Shown: positions 22,778 through 32,693 of the stretch, in pieces
Layout: the number at the start of each line of letters is the position of its first letter
How positions within the stretch are numbered: position 1 is the first letter of the stretch
Origin: Flavobacteriales bacterium
GTDB lineage: Bacteria; Bacteroidota; Bacteroidia; UBA10329
Assembly (NCBI GenBank): GCA_016124845.1
Contig: WGMW01000019.1
Span: 1 to 41,726 of the forward strand
DNA: 41,726 bases
Reading direction: 5' to 3'
Position numbers and translations under genes: made by a program
Notes under the pieces: model-generated
What the model was told of the DNA's origin: nothing
The model's input: only the letters and a program-made list of their open reading frames with translations
The model's database searches: none

Positions 22778-23839
22778 TCAGGCTCTGAGGTAAAAATCCT
22801 CGCCCATTCCGAACATTTCCTTGATCTCGACCTTCTCACCATCACGATTTTTAATAAAACCATTGAAGAATCCGTACGGCCCTTGGTATTTGCTTCGGAT
22901 GATCAGCGCATTCACATCCACGGCCGTGTGAATGACAGGTCGGAATTCGAGATCGACCTTGCCGTAGTTGTCTTTCACGTACCAGGTTCCTTTGTAGCCG
23001 TCAGGGCGAGTTACACGAATCGGTGGCAGCACGCTCAACTTTCCATCGTGCCAAAGGCAGTTCTCGTTGTTCTTTTCGTGGTCAAAGATCTGATTGTCGG
23101 TACAGTTGAATCCGATAAGTTTCCCTTCAGCATCGCGCCCCATTCCAGTTACCCAATCATAAACCGTTGGATATGGATAATAACCTTTGTGATCATCAAT
23201 GATCAGCTGACTGAGTTTTTCAGGGAACGGAATCACATCATTTCCGAACTGAATGCTTCCCGAAACGGGCATCAGACATTTGTGCGAATACATGGCGCGT
23301 TTTTCGGAAAACGGCATGCAGACAACCATCGGTTCATAGCGCTTCGCGTCATGGTTTCCCTTGAATTTGGCCTCCACATTCGGTAAACCTTTCATGTTTT
23401 TGATGGATGCGGTGAGTTCCAGCAGATTCTTGTTGAGATCGTGCTTCGCGTGAAGCGAAAAGTTCTTGCTCTTGTAGCTCGATTCCGTTCCATACAGACC
23501 CGTTGCGACATCAATCGACCATGGAGCAACTTTCTTCTCGTAGCGGTATTTTTTGTTGTTGAGGATGTCGTAAACGATGAACTGCACCAGCGAGATCTTC
23601 TTGGCATTGTAGATGGCCACCATCACGAAGTGTGTTCCATTGCTGATCTGAAACGCCTGCCATTCGCGCAGTTGCATCCATTTGAACAGGCGCGGCAGCG
23701 GCAGTTTGTACGGCCGCTCCGCATCGATCAAATTCGGGTTTGCGATCGGTCCATCAAACGATGCATACTGGAACTTTCCGTTCTCAAACAGTTGTGCTGG
23801 CGCAGGCTGCAATGGCCGCTTGTAGGTTTTGCTGCTCAT
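22778..23839 (-). CDS. DUF2804-family protein
   Basis: The 353-residue protein is predicted soluble with no signal peptide. It matches DUF2804 by its WQAFQISNGTHFVMVAIYNA N-terminal strand set, VYDWVTGMGRD, and the closing YGPYGFFNGF-like and FGMGEDFYLR patterns (here KYQGPYGFFNGFIKNRDGE and MFGMGEDFYLR). Homologues are widespread in marine bacteria and related to carotenoid-hydratase-like or lipocalin-type folds, but the function is unknown. It lies 74 bp from the PhnX-like gene, all on the minus strand. A link to phosphonates cannot be supported. Confidence 0.75.
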   Translation of the reverse strand: MSSKTYKRPLQPAPAQLFENGKFQYASFDGPIANPNLIDAERPYKLPLPRLFKWMQLREWQAFQISNGTHFVMVAIYNAKKISLVQFIVYDILNNKKYRYEKKVAPWSIDVATGLYGTESSYKSKNFSLHAKHDLNKNLLELTASIKNMKGLPNVEAKFKGNHDAKRYEPMVVCMPFSEKRAMYSHKCLMPVSGSIQFGNDVIPFPEKLSQLIIDDHKGYYPYPTVYDWVTGMGRDAEGKLIGFNCTDNQIFDHEKNNENCLWHDGKLSVLPPIRVTRPDGYKGTWYVKDNYGKVDLEFRPVIHTAVDVNALIIRSKYQGPYGFFNGFIKNRDGEKVEIKEMFGMGEDFYLRA

Positions 23840-23872
23840 GCTACGAATGTAGGATGAAATGCCGCGTATGGT

Positions 23873-25453
23873 TCAGGCGGTCTTGGCAATTCCCGATAAG
23901 TAAACCTGTAGTGAGACACTTCGCGGAATGGCAGCTTTCCGTCTAATGGCCGTCCTGTGCTTTTCAACCGCTTTCAAAGAAATTCCACTACGCTCCGATA
24001 TTTCCTTGCTTGTCCAGCCGTGGGCGATCATTCCGCAGGTACGCAACTCGGAAGGAGTGAGTGAAGGATGATTTTGGGCGATCCTACTCTGTACAAGGGT
24101 ATCTGAGTTTTGATTGGTCGTTGACTTCCGTGCTGCTCGGATCAAACGACTGAAACGCCCTTTGGCATTGGGCGGAACTTTATCCAACATTTCATCCAAA
24201 AGCACATCATAGTTGGCCAACCTGTTCAGAAGAAGCTCCTTTTCGTTGGAGGTCGTTTCAAGGATCTCTTCCAGTTCAGCGGTCTTTCTGATCAATTTCT
24301 CATCCTTCTCGCGCAAGCGTTCCATGTGATAGATCGCTTCCCACTCGGCCAATTTGGTAACGCTCTGCTCGTTCAGGTGCTTCTGGCGCAGCTCGGCCAT
24401 TTGTTCATGATGTTCCAAGGCCGAGGCCAGATCGCCCATGGCCTTGTAAGCCCGATAGAATCCACTGTGCAGGTCTATCCGCTGGCTGTAGTCGGTCGAT
24501 TTCGCATCCATCAACTGATATGCCGTGTTCAGGCTGGATATTGATTCGTTCCACATATTGGCATCGGCATGAATGCGAGACATGGTGAGGTGCAGATTGA
24601 TCTGAATGGGCGCGGGCAGATCGGTGGCTTCGGCAATGGCCTCGTTCATTTGATCGCGCGCTTCCTCCAATCGCTTCATTTGTCGCAATGTGTCGGCCCT
24701 GCCTCCAAGTGCCTGCACCCAAAGCGGCATTCCTCCCGCCTTTTTCAGGTATTCGGAACCTTCGGCCCAACGTAGAAGTGCCTTCGAATGGTCCCCCAGC
24801 TGCGATTGCAACATGGCAATGTTGGAGAGAATGATCCCCGCATGGAAATCGCCACCTACCGAAAGTCGCGCGTTGAGCGATTCTTCAAAGATCTCCAGGG
24901 CCTCTTTCTTCCTTCCAAGCTCGGCAAGTGCTGCGCCAATGGACATTCTGATGTTGGACAGTGCGCCCAGATCGTTCGTAACGGTGATGACCTTTTCGGC
25001 CTTGCGGTAACTTTCCAAGGCCAAGTTTCCGTTGCCCAACCGCTGGTAGGCCATGCCCATGGTGGCCAGGGTCCACGCCCGAAGTTTTTCAAACCCTGAA
25101 TCGTTCATCAATTCCAACAATTGATGCCCCACCTCTATCAGTTCGGGAAACTGGCTTTTCTGATAGTGATGGTAGCATTGCTGGTGGTAATATCTCACCC
25201 GAACTTTGATGGGGGTGTTCTGGTCAATGCGATCGCCCACAAATGCAATGTGCTGCTCGGCCGTGTCGAGCTCCATTTTGAAATTGGCCCCTTGGGCAAG
25301 TGTAAGCCTTGCCAAAAGAATCTGGTCTTTATTTTTTGCCTTTTCAGCCAGCTCCAATGCTTGCAGGGCCAGTTCTTCAGCCTTCTTACGGTCCGTCTCG
25401 CGAAAGCTCCAAGCGGTATCGTTCAGTTCACTCAGTTCATCTGTCTTTGACAT
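23873..25453 (-). CDS. TPR-repeat regulator with C-terminal LuxR-type HTH
   Basis: The 526-residue cytoplasmic protein has no signal peptide or membrane helix. About eight TPR-type helical repeats occupy residues 1-390 (for example ALQALELAEKAKNKDQ, GNGNLALESYRKAEKV, LGRKKEALEIFEESL). A coiled-coil segment follows (about 375-420, EKDEKLIRKTAELEEILETT). The C-terminal about 60 residues form a LuxR/FixJ HTH: LTPSELRTCGMIAHGWTSKE, then ISERSGISLKAVEKHRTAI. Such TPR-HTH regulators are common in Bacteroidota; the ligand is usually unknown. It is followed on the map by DUF2804 with 33 bp between, so they may be co-transcribed. Confidence 0.85.
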   Translation of the reverse strand: MSKTDELSELNDTAWSFRETDRKKAEELALQALELAEKAKNKDQILLARLTLAQGANFKMELDTAEQHIAFVGDRIDQNTPIKVRVRYYHQQCYHHYQKSQFPELIEVGHQLLELMNDSGFEKLRAWTLATMGMAYQRLGNGNLALESYRKAEKVITVTNDLGALSNIRMSIGAALAELGRKKEALEIFEESLNARLSVGGDFHAGIILSNIAMLQSQLGDHSKALLRWAEGSEYLKKAGGMPLWVQALGGRADTLRQMKRLEEARDQMNEAIAEATDLPAPIQINLHLTMSRIHADANMWNESISSLNTAYQLMDAKSTDYSQRIDLHSGFYRAYKAMGDLASALEHHEQMAELRQKHLNEQSVTKLAEWEAIYHMERLREKDEKLIRKTAELEEILETTSNEKELLLNRLANYDVLLDEMLDKVPPNAKGRFSRLIRAARKSTTNQNSDTLVQSRIAQNHPSLTPSELRTCGMIAHGWTSKEISERSGISLKAVEKHRTAIRRKAAIPRSVSLQVYLSGIAKTA

Positions 25454-25485
25454 AAGGCTAAATGTATGCTATCCCATTCTTGTTC

Positions 25486-25526
25486 ACAGAAAAAAAAGTC
25501 CCGAACCACGTTTGGGTTCGGGACTT
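25486..25526 (-). terminator. Rho-independent terminator for the secreted-protein gene at 25551
   Basis: On the minus strand AAGTCCCGAACC, a 7-nt loop, GGTTCGGGACTT (perfect 12-bp stem, 25526-25496), then TTTTTT. It begins 25 nt after the stop of the gene at 25551 and precedes the LuxR gene start, so it separates the two units. Confidence 0.9.
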
Positions 25527-25550
25527 AAAACATTACGCAACGTCTCTAAC

Positions 25551-26723
25551 TTACTTCACCATCAGCTTGTTCATGCTCAAAGGCACTGCCTTGGCATTGC
25601 GAACAACCATGGTGTACATTCCCGCAGTCAAATTGCTTGGGATTGCAACGCGGGCGATCCGAGAACTATTTGAAACGGAACTTGAAAACACTTGCCGTCC
25701 AGCAAGGTCTACCAACTCAATCGTAACTGCATCATTGTGATCGGACAGATCGATGTTCAGAACATCTCCGCCAATTACTGGGTTCGGATAGCTCTTCAAC
25801 GCGTTGAAAGAAAGCTCATCTCCGACAGAATTTGCGAGAGCCGCAGCAGATGGTCGGTAATAAACGGATGATATGGCTCCCTGCGCATCAAGGTTGATGT
25901 TCAACACAGTTGTAGGAAAATCCGTAACATAGAACACGTAGAAGTCAGGGTCGTTTCTTACGCTTCCCTGGGTTAGTCCGAATGCTGTTAATAGCGGTGC
26001 CGGGGCCAACTGCCCGCCAAGGAAAAAGCTGTCCAGTACGGTGCGTCCATCAACCTTCAGCAAGAGCGCGTCCAAACTGCCTGAAGGATTTCCGTTCTCA
26101 TCAGGAATCATCAGGGTTCCTTCTCCTACCACCGTGCGGGTCTGTGTGTAGGTTCGTTTTTGAAGACCCGGTGCGTTGGTAAGGTTGTTTGCAGCCACGG
26201 TCAGGTTGAACTGGGTGCTCTCTGTGTAGCTTTCAGTCCAAGTAGATTGGTAAGACATTGGAAACTTCAGCGTATTCAAACGTCCATCGAATTCCTGCAC
26301 CTGATCGGGAAAATTGAGTGCATCGTTCGCTCCACCTGTAAATGCCGTGATGGAATAGGTCGTGTCCATCAGCACGCGCCCCTGAGAATACCAGCCGTTG
26401 GCATCAACTGCTTCGTAAACACGTGACTCATAATCGAACACCTGAAATGTCAGCAATTGCTCCCTATAGTTCAAGGCGGTAGGATAATCCGGGTCGCCAG
26501 AGGCATCCATCCAATCGGTCTCAAAGGTTGCAATGGTTGTCAATGCAGAATAGTCCCAGGTCTGGCCTGTTCCTTCAGTAGGCATTGCAACCCCCGACAC
26601 GGACGCCTTGAAACCGATGTCCGTATAACCGGCTGGTCGCGGAAAATTGCTCTGACCGATGGTCACCTGCGCCAACATTGGCAAGGTCAGTAAACACAGA
26701 ATTGAAGTAAGGGTTGTTCTCAT
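25551..26723 (-). CDS. Secreted protein of unknown function with T9SS type-A sorting domain
   Basis: The 390-residue product has a signal peptide (MRTTLTSILCLLTLPMLAQ). The mature part (about 20-300) is a strand-rich domain with no recognised catalytic motif. It reads VSGVAMPTEGTGQTWDYSAL, then RVLMDTTYSITAFT and FPMSYQSTWTES. It is a style typical of Bacteroidota surface proteins whose central residues form one large beta sandwich. The last 80 residues (LSFNALKSYPNPVIGGDVLNI, then LVDLAGRQVF, LTAGMYTMVVRNAK, NKLMVK) are a type-A sorting domain. It ends with a perfect terminator and has its own predicted promoter at 26750. Confidence 0.8.
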   Translation of the reverse strand: MRTTLTSILCLLTLPMLAQVTIGQSNFPRPAGYTDIGFKASVSGVAMPTEGTGQTWDYSALTTIATFETDWMDASGDPDYPTALNYREQLLTFQVFDYESRVYEAVDANGWYSQGRVLMDTTYSITAFTGGANDALNFPDQVQEFDGRLNTLKFPMSYQSTWTESYTESTQFNLTVAANNLTNAPGLQKRTYTQTRTVVGEGTLMIPDENGNPSGSLDALLLKVDGRTVLDSFFLGGQLAPAPLLTAFGLTQGSVRNDPDFYVFYVTDFPTTVLNINLDAQGAISSVYYRPSAAALANSVGDELSFNALKSYPNPVIGGDVLNIDLSDHNDAVTIELVDLAGRQVFSSSVSNSSRIARVAIPSNLTAGMYTMVVRNAKAVPLSMNKLMVK

Positions 26724-26749
26724 GATTTAATGGTTTTAGTTTGTTGCCG

Positions 26750-26778
26750 TAAATTTAAGTGCCCCATACACTATCAAA
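26750..26778 (-). promoter_or_regulatory. Predicted Bacteroidota promoter for the gene at 25551
   Basis: Minus strand: TTTG (26778-26775), 17 nt, TAAATTTA (26757-26750). This fits the TTTG/TAnnTTTG pattern. The ATG is 27 nt downstream. Confidence 0.5.
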
Positions 26779-26926
26779 CCCCTACTTAAACCCTACTCAC
26801 TCATCTTTTCCGTATTGGCAGATGTGAAACCGAAAAACATAACGGTCATTTTCCGAGTCTGCAACGCGGTTTGCCAACCCGAAAGCAATTATCCCGTATT
26901 CTTACGGCATTGTTCATGAATTGCTT

Positions 26927-29900
26927 ATGAGAAACTTCTTTTTGGTCATAGTCACTTTGGCCGCTTACGCATACCCAACCTTTTCTCAGAACTTTCAAGG
27001 TGCGCAGGCACAGAAAGTGATCACAGGAAGTGAATCGGTTCACATTGACCAGCGCTCTGGAAATGTGGAGTTTGTCCGTTTCCACGAGAAGGCAAGATTC
27101 CCAATGTCGAATTTTCCAGCATGGGCCAAGAAAGCCTTGGAATTGACTGGTTTGGAGCTTCGCGAAGTGAGAACCGAAGTGGATAAACTGGGAATGCAGC
27201 ACGTGCGCTATCAGGTTGTGCAGAACGGAATTCCTGTTTTCGGAGCGTTCATCTACGCCCATGGCGAAAATGACATCATTACTTCGTTCAACGGTCGATA
27301 TCCGAAGCAGATCTCAACATCAACAAATAGCATTTCAGAAGCTGCCGCGCTCGAAGCGGCCAAGCAACACATTGGTGCAGAAACCTACAAATGGGAGCTT
27401 CCTGCCGAGGAAACGCATCTGAAGTGGGAAACAGGAAATTCGTCCGCAACCTATTTCCCGCAAGGAGAATTGGTTTACATCAACCCTGAATTCGATTTCT
27501 CGAAACCTGCCGATTTCAGACTTGCCTACAAATTCGACATCTACGCACAGAAACCGCTTTACCGCGCAGAGGTTTTCGTGGATGCCCAAACAGGTGAAGT
27601 GCTGTTTGAGAACAGCCGCATCCATGTGGCCGATGCAACAGGTACTGCCCACACGGGTTATGTGGGAACGCAGACCATCATCACCGACAGCTACAATGGC
27701 GGTTACCGTCTGCGCGAAAGTGGGCGTGGTGGCGGCATCCGCACCTTCAATATGAACTCTGGCACCAGCTATGGGAATGCGGTGGATTTCACAGATTCGG
27801 ACAACAACTGGAACAACGTGAACGGCAATTTGGACCAGTATGCCACCGATGCACATTGGGGTGCCGAAATGACCTACGATTATTACCTGAACGAGCATGG
27901 CCGCAACAGCATTGACAATGCCAACATGCAGATCAACAGCTACGTGCATTACGATCAGGCTTACGACAATGCATTTTGGGATGGGCAGCGCATGAACTAC
28001 GGTGATGGGAACGGCCAACCACTGACCGCGCTCGATGTCTGCGGCCACGAAATGACGCATGGCGTAACCGAGAATACGGCAGGACTTATCTATCAGGATG
28101 AGTCTGGCGCTTTGAACGAGTCCTTTTCGGATGTTTTCGGAACTTCCGTGGAATGGATACAGAATCCGTCATCGGGAGACTGGTTGATCGGTGAGGACCT
28201 GGGTACCTTCCGTTCCATGAGCAATCCGCCAGCTTATGGCGACCCAGACACTTACAACGGAACCAATTGGGCCACAGGCACGGCCGATAATGGCGGGGTG
28301 CATACCAACAGTGGCGTTCAGAACAAGTGGTATTACATTTTGGTGGAAGGCGAAAGCGGCACCAACGATATCGGCAATTCGTACAGCGTTACCGGCATTG
28401 GGTTGGCGGATGCACAGGCCATTGCCTATCGCAGTTTGACCGTTTACCTCGGTCCAAGCTCAGAATATGCCGATGCGCGTTTTTATTCCATTCAAGCAGC
28501 CGTTGATCTTTTCGGAGGTTGCTCGCCACAGGTCATCGCCACCACGAATGCATGGTATGCGGTCGGTGTCGGCAATGCGTTCGATGCCACGGTTGTGAGC
28601 GATTTTGCCGCTTCGGTCACCTCCAACTGCCAAGCGCCTATCACCGTCAACTTCACAAATTTCAGTGCCAATGGTGCTGTTTACACCTGGGATTTCGGTG
28701 ATGGAAATACCAGCAACGATGTCAATCCATCGCACACATATTCCAGCAATGGCGTTTATACAGTTTCCCTTTCGGTGGATGGTGGCAACTGCGGAACGGA
28801 TGACCTTACCCTGACGAACTACATCAGCATCGACCCGAACAATCCGTGCGTGGCGTTGATGCCTGATGACGGAAGCCAAACGCTTACGTGGTGTACAGGA
28901 ACGCTGTATGATGATGGCGGCCCGAATGAGAACTATCAGGACAACAATAGTGTGATCACGACCATTTCGCCCGTTGGAGCCACTTCGGTAACGCTCAATT
29001 TCAGTTCCTTCTCCTTCGAATCAGGCTATGATTATCTGTATGTGTATGATGGCCCGACCACGAACAGTCCGCTGATCGGGCAATATGACGGCAATACGCT
29101 GCCAAATGGCGGAACCATCTCATCCACAGGAGGAGACATCACTCTCCGACAATTTTCTGACACGTACGTGAACGAATCTGGTTTTGCACTTACGTGGGAG
29201 TGTACGCAACCGAACTCGCCACCGACTGCCAATTTTGCTTCTTCCATTCAGGTGACGTGCAATGGCGAAGTGAGTTTCACCGACCAGTCCATAAATGGAG
29301 CAACTTCGTGGATGTGGGATTTTGGTGACGGAAATACTTCCACCGACCAGAATCCATCGCACACCTACCAGAATGAAGGAACCTACACCGTTTCGCTTAC
29401 AGCCACAAACGGTTTCGGAAGCGATGCCGTTTCGTACAATAATCTTATTGTGGTAGATCGTCCCGATGGCCCAGATGCATCAGGCGATTCGCGCTGCGAT
29501 GCGGGTTCGCTGGCTCTTTCAGCTTCTGGTTCGGGGACATTGAAATGGTACGACCAACCAACTGGTGGCACACAGGTTGGTACTGGAAGCACGTTCAATA
29601 CACCAAGCCTGAACTCTACCACCACGTACTACGTGGAAAATGAGGTCACTCCCACGACCTACAACATCGGCCCAACCGATAATTCGTTCGGTGGAGGAGG
29701 CAGTTTCAACGGAACGCAGAGTCTGATCTTTGATGCTTACGAAGCGTTCACCCTGAAAACCGTGAAAGTGTACGCAAATGGGGCTGGCAACCGAACCATC
29801 GAACTCAGAAACAGCAACGGAACCGTACTTCAATCGGCCACGGTAAACATTCCTGATGGAACCCAGACTGTGACCCTGAACTTCAACGTTCAGCCAGGCA

Positions 29901-31408
29901 CAGGCTACCAACTGGGAGCGTTGGCCAATGCCGATCTCTACCGAAATAGTTCTGGGCCGAGTTATCCATACACGGTTGCGAATGTCGCTTCTATCACCAA
30001 CAGCAGTGCGGGAACGGATTACTACTACTCCTTCTACGATTGGACCATTGAAACTCCTGGCTGCATCAGCGATAGAACGGCTGTTGTGGCAGAGGTTACG
30101 GCCGCTCCAATTGGACAGGACGCCAGCCGCTGCGGTTCAGGCTCGGTAGATCTTGGCGCAACTGGAAGTGGAACGCTGAACTGGTTTGATGCCCCAACGG
30201 GTGGAAATCAGGTGAACACAGGGACGAGTTTCACTACGGCAAGTCTCAACCAAACGACCTCCTATTATGTGGAAAGTGAGATCATTCCCGCACCTTTGAG
30301 CGGTGGTCCTACCAACAACAACTTCGGAACGGGCGGCAACTTCAATAACGTTCAGTCTTTGCTGTTCGATTGTTTCGAGCAGGTTACGTTGGTTTCTGTT
30401 CGTGTGTATGCGCAAGGAGCAGGGAACCGAACAATAGAGTTGCGCGACAATGGAGGAACCGTCATCCAAAGTACCACGGTCAATATTCCTGATGGAGAAA
30501 GTGTGGTACCGCTGAACTTTACGCTGCCTGTTGGAACCGACCTTCAGTTAGGCACCTCGGCAGGGCCGAATCTTTACCGAAACAATTCGGGGCCGAGTTA
30601 TCCGTATGATGTGCCTGGCGTGCTTTCCATCACTTCCAGCACGGCTGGAGCCGACTACTATTATTTCTTCTACGATTGGGTGATACAGCAAGACGGTTGC
30701 ACCACGGGCCGAACGGAAGTTGTGGCCACCGTCAACGAACTCCCGAATTCGGCCATTTCGGGGAACACGACCATCTGTGAGGGATCTTCCACCACGCTTA
30801 CGGCTACTGGTGGTGACAGCTACGCTTGGAACACGGGTGCCATTACGGAAGAGATCACCGTGACACCGAACCAGACCTCTACTTACCAAGTGGAAGTAAC
30901 GGATGCAAACGGCTGTTCTTCTTCCCAACAGGTGAATGTGACCGTGAATCCACTTCCATCGCAACCGAGCATCAGCGTAAACGGTTCGCTGCTCGAATCT
31001 TCTTCAGGAGCGGGCTATCAGTGGTACCTGAACGGAAACCCGATTGCGAACGCAACAGATGCGACCTATGGACCTACTCAAACGGGCGATTATATGGTGG
31101 AAGTATTTGATGCGAACGGCTGCTCTTCCCTTTCGGACCCTTACAACTGGATCACGGTTGGAATTACCGAGAACGAACTCGGCCTGAACATCTATCCTGT
31201 TCCGTTTTCGAGCGAACTCAACATCCGAGGCACTCAGAACATGGAACAGATAACCGTGATGGACATCAGCGGCCGAATTGTTTTCAGCCACGCACCGAAT
31301 CAGCCATCGGCCGTTATCCCAACCGCAAATTGGGCCAATGGCACGTACCTCATCGCCATCCATCTTGGCGAGAAGGTCGTTCAGCAAAGAATCGTAAAGT
31401 CTGAATAA
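26927..31408 (+). CDS. Large M4 thermolysin-like metalloprotease with PKD, CUB and T9SS sorting domains
   Basis: The 1493-residue product starts at the ATG at 26927 with a signal peptide (MRNFFLVIVTLAAYAYPTFS). The propeptide (FTP/PepSY, about 25-215) is followed by the M4 catalytic domain with HEMTH (H374, E375, H378) and the downstream glutamate of GALNESFSDVFG. A Ser/Gly-rich loop (AYRSLTVYLGPSSEYADAR) precedes the end of the catalytic domain at about 545. Then come a PKD (about 565-640), a CUB-like domain (about 648-760, with ICE-like YLYVYDGPTTNS), and a second PKD (about 768-845). Two tandem about 215-residue units (Ig-like plus jelly roll, about 846-1273), two further Ig-like segments and a type-A T9SS domain (IYPVPFSSELNIRG ... 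YLIAIHLGEKVV) finish the protein. It probably degrades extracellular protein. Confidence 0.93.
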   Translation: MRNFFLVIVTLAAYAYPTFSQNFQGAQAQKVITGSESVHIDQRSGNVEFVRFHEKARFPMSNFPAWAKKALELTGLELREVRTEVDKLGMQHVRYQVVQNGIPVFGAFIYAHGENDIITSFNGRYPKQISTSTNSISEAAALEAAKQHIGAETYKWELPAEETHLKWETGNSSATYFPQGELVYINPEFDFSKPADFRLAYKFDIYAQKPLYRAEVFVDAQTGEVLFENSRIHVADATGTAHTGYVGTQTIITDSYNGGYRLRESGRGGGIRTFNMNSGTSYGNAVDFTDSDNNWNNVNGNLDQYATDAHWGAEMTYDYYLNEHGRNSIDNANMQINSYVHYDQAYDNAFWDGQRMNYGDGNGQPLTALDVCGHEMTHGVTENTAGLIYQDESGALNESFSDVFGTSVEWIQNPSSGDWLIGEDLGTFRSMSNPPAYGDPDTYNGTNWATGTADNGGVHTNSGVQNKWYYILVEGESGTNDIGNSYSVTGIGLADAQAIAYRSLTVYLGPSSEYADARFYSIQAAVDLFGGCSPQVIATTNAWYAVGVGNAFDATVVSDFAASVTSNCQAPITVNFTNFSANGAVYTWDFGDGNTSNDVNPSHTYSSNGVYTVSLSVDGGNCGTDDLTLTNYISIDPNNPCVALMPDDGSQTLTWCTGTLYDDGGPNENYQDNNSVITTISPVGATSVTLNFSSFSFESGYDYLYVYDGPTTNSPLIGQYDGNTLPNGGTISSTGGDITLRQFSDTYVNESGFALTWECTQPNSPPTANFASSIQVTCNGEVSFTDQSINGATSWMWDFGDGNTSTDQNPSHTYQNEGTYTVSLTATNGFGSDAVSYNNLIVVDRPDGPDASGDSRCDAGSLALSASGSGTLKWYDQPTGGTQVGTGSTFNTPSLNSTTTYYVENEVTPTTYNIGPTDNSFGGGGSFNGTQSLIFDAYEAFTLKTVKVYANGAGNRTIELRNSNGTVLQSATVNIPDGTQTVTLNFNVQPGTGYQLGALANADLYRNSSGPSYPYTVANVASITNSSAGTDYYYSFYDWTIETPGCISDRTAVVAEVTAAPIGQDASRCGSGSVDLGATGSGTLNWFDAPTGGNQVNTGTSFTTASLNQTTSYYVESEIIPAPLSGGPTNNNFGTGGNFNNVQSLLFDCFEQVTLVSVRVYAQGAGNRTIELRDNGGTVIQSTTVNIPDGESVVPLNFTLPVGTDLQLGTSAGPNLYRNNSGPSYPYDVPGVLSITSSTAGADYYYFFYDWVIQQDGCTTGRTEVVATVNELPNSAISGNTTICEGSSTTLTATGGDSYAWNTGAITEEITVTPNQTSTYQVEVTDANGCSSSQQVNVTVNPLPSQPSISVNGSLLESSSGAGYQWYLNGNPIANATDATYGPTQTGDYMVEVFDANGCSSLSDPYNWITVGITENELGLNIYPVPFSSELNIRGTQNMEQITVMDISGRIVFSHAPNQPSAVIPTANWANGTYLIAIHLGEKVVQQRIVKSE
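29462..30745 (+). repeat. Tandem duplication of about 640 bp inside the M4 protease gene
   Basis: Unit 1 is about 29462-30107 and unit 2 about 30108-30745. Each encodes an Ig-like CxxG...WYDxPTGG segment, a TTTYYVE-type strand, and a beta jelly-roll (NxFGxGGxFNxxQSLxFD, GAGNRTIEL, NIPDG, NSGPSYPY). Amino-acid similarity between units is high over the whole length, so it is a recent-looking internal duplication. Confidence 0.8.
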
Positions 31409-31417
31409 CCCGTTATT
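31404..31417. terminator. Small palindrome between convergent genes
   Basis: AATAAC-CC-GTTATT, a six-pair AT-rich stem containing the TAA stop of the M4 protease. The minus-strand gene stops at 31421. It is only a weak hairpin and its role as a terminator is uncertain. Confidence 0.3.
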
Positions 31418-31420
31418 GGA

Positions 31421-31876
31421 TCATTTCAGAAGTTGTTCTGCCTTTTCGATCTGCGCAGCATCGCCATGCAGCATCAGAAGGAATTTACCTTCCTCCAAAT
31501 GCTCGTGGTATTGCACCACATGGTCTTTCTTGATGCCCAATGAAGTGAGCACCGTGGCGATTCCGCCACCAAGAAGACCGATGTCGAAACCTGCAATGGT
31601 GCCGATGACCGCTCCTGCGCCATAAAGAATACCGAATCCAGGAATGGCAAACACGCCCATGCCTGTAAGTAGGCCGACTATTGCCCCAGCTCCAGCTCCC
31701 AGAAACGCGGGGGCGTCCTTGATCGGCTCAGTCGAGCGCATGTGAATATGGTCATCAACCAATTCGGCCTTTCCGATAACGGAAACGGCCTTGGCATCGA
31801 AACCATTATCGATAAGCTTTCCTGCCGCTTCCAGTGCTTCCTCGTGCGAATTGAACACCTTGATATTTGCTTCCAT
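31421..31876 (-). CDS. General stress protein 17M/YflT-like membrane-associated protein
   Basis: The 151-residue product opens with an N-terminal alpha/beta domain (IKVFNSHEEALEAAGKLIDN, then FDAKAVSVIGKAELVDD), which matches the YflT/GSP17M family. A Gly/Ala-rich hydrophobic hairpin follows (about 60-110: FLGAGAGAIVGLLTGMGVFA, then GAVIGTIAGFDIGLLGG). A C-terminal strand-helix (HLEEGKFLLMLHGDAAQIEK) completes it. The family is linked to stress response in Firmicutes; its biochemical role is unknown. It is a single gene, convergent with the M4 protease. Confidence 0.75.
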   Translation of the reverse strand: MEANIKVFNSHEEALEAAGKLIDNGFDAKAVSVIGKAELVDDHIHMRSTEPIKDAPAFLGAGAGAIVGLLTGMGVFAIPGFGILYGAGAVIGTIAGFDIGLLGGGIATVLTSLGIKKDHVVQYHEHLEEGKFLLMLHGDAAQIEKAEQLLK

Positions 31877-32027
31877 CTCTTCCGTTTTTTAGGATTTATT
31901 ATCTGGTTTGGAACAATCTAAGAACTGAACAATCTGTAGATTGCCTTACCGAAAGTAGAAAAGACGCAGATAGAACCATAACCGTTTACATAGTTTAACA
32001 TTGGAACGCTGAAATTGCACCCACAGA

Positions 32028-32693
32028 ATGGCAAAGGAGGTAGTACTTAAAGAAGGTTGGAATGAGGTCTTAAGAAACAGAGAGTTCTTGGCAGAACTGG
32101 TCTTTACGGCCGTTCTGATAACGGGGCTTCTCATGTTTCTGACCAACTATTTTGAGTACATCCAATCGCGGCCTGGCATTTACCTGAACGACCCGATCCT
32201 TGAACGGATTCCCGCGCGGAACCTTTCCAACTACATTTTCTTTCTACTGTATGGAGTGATCATTTTTGCTGCTTCGCAATTGGCAAAGAAGCCGCGATTG
32301 CTTTTGGAAGCCATTCAGATCTATTGCGTAATCATGCTCCTGCGCATCCTTACGCTTTATCTGGTGCCGCTTGAACCTTCAACTGAAATGAAGGTACTGC
32401 GTGACCCGCTGATCGATTACTTCATCTACCAAGGTCAGATGATCTCGAAGGACCTGTTCTTTTCTGGCCATGTTTCAACGGCATTTTTAGCAGTACTGAT
32501 GGTGGAGAAAACATGGCAGAAGTTCCTGCTTGGTGTTGCCGCCATCATCATCGCCATTATGATCCTGATTCAGCATGTGCATTACACAATTGATGTGGTG
32601 GCGGCACCGATCTTCACCTTCACCAGTTTTTACATGGTACGAAAGATCCATTTAAAAGGGTGGAAGATTTTGGCGGATATGAAAAGAGCTTAG
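32028..32693 (+). CDS. PAP2_C / sphingomyelin-synthase-like phosphatase, membrane
   Basis: The 221-residue membrane protein has six likely helices. The catalytic motifs are SGHVSTAFL (H148) and HVHYTIDVVAAP (H185, D189), equal to C2 and C3 of the lipid-phosphate-phosphatase-like sphingomyelin-synthase family (PAP2_C). This indicates a phosphotransferase or phosphatase acting on lipid headgroups at the membrane. The substrate is unknown. The stop is inside a small hairpin with the downstream convergent gene. Confidence 0.83.
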   Translation: MAKEVVLKEGWNEVLRNREFLAELVFTAVLITGLLMFLTNYFEYIQSRPGIYLNDPILERIPARNLSNYIFFLLYGVIIFAASQLAKKPRLLLEAIQIYCVIMLLRILTLYLVPLEPSTEMKVLRDPLIDYFIYQGQMISKDLFFSGHVSTAFLAVLMVEKTWQKFLLGVAAIIIAIMILIQHVHYTIDVVAAPIFTFTSFYMVRKIHLKGWKILADMKRA

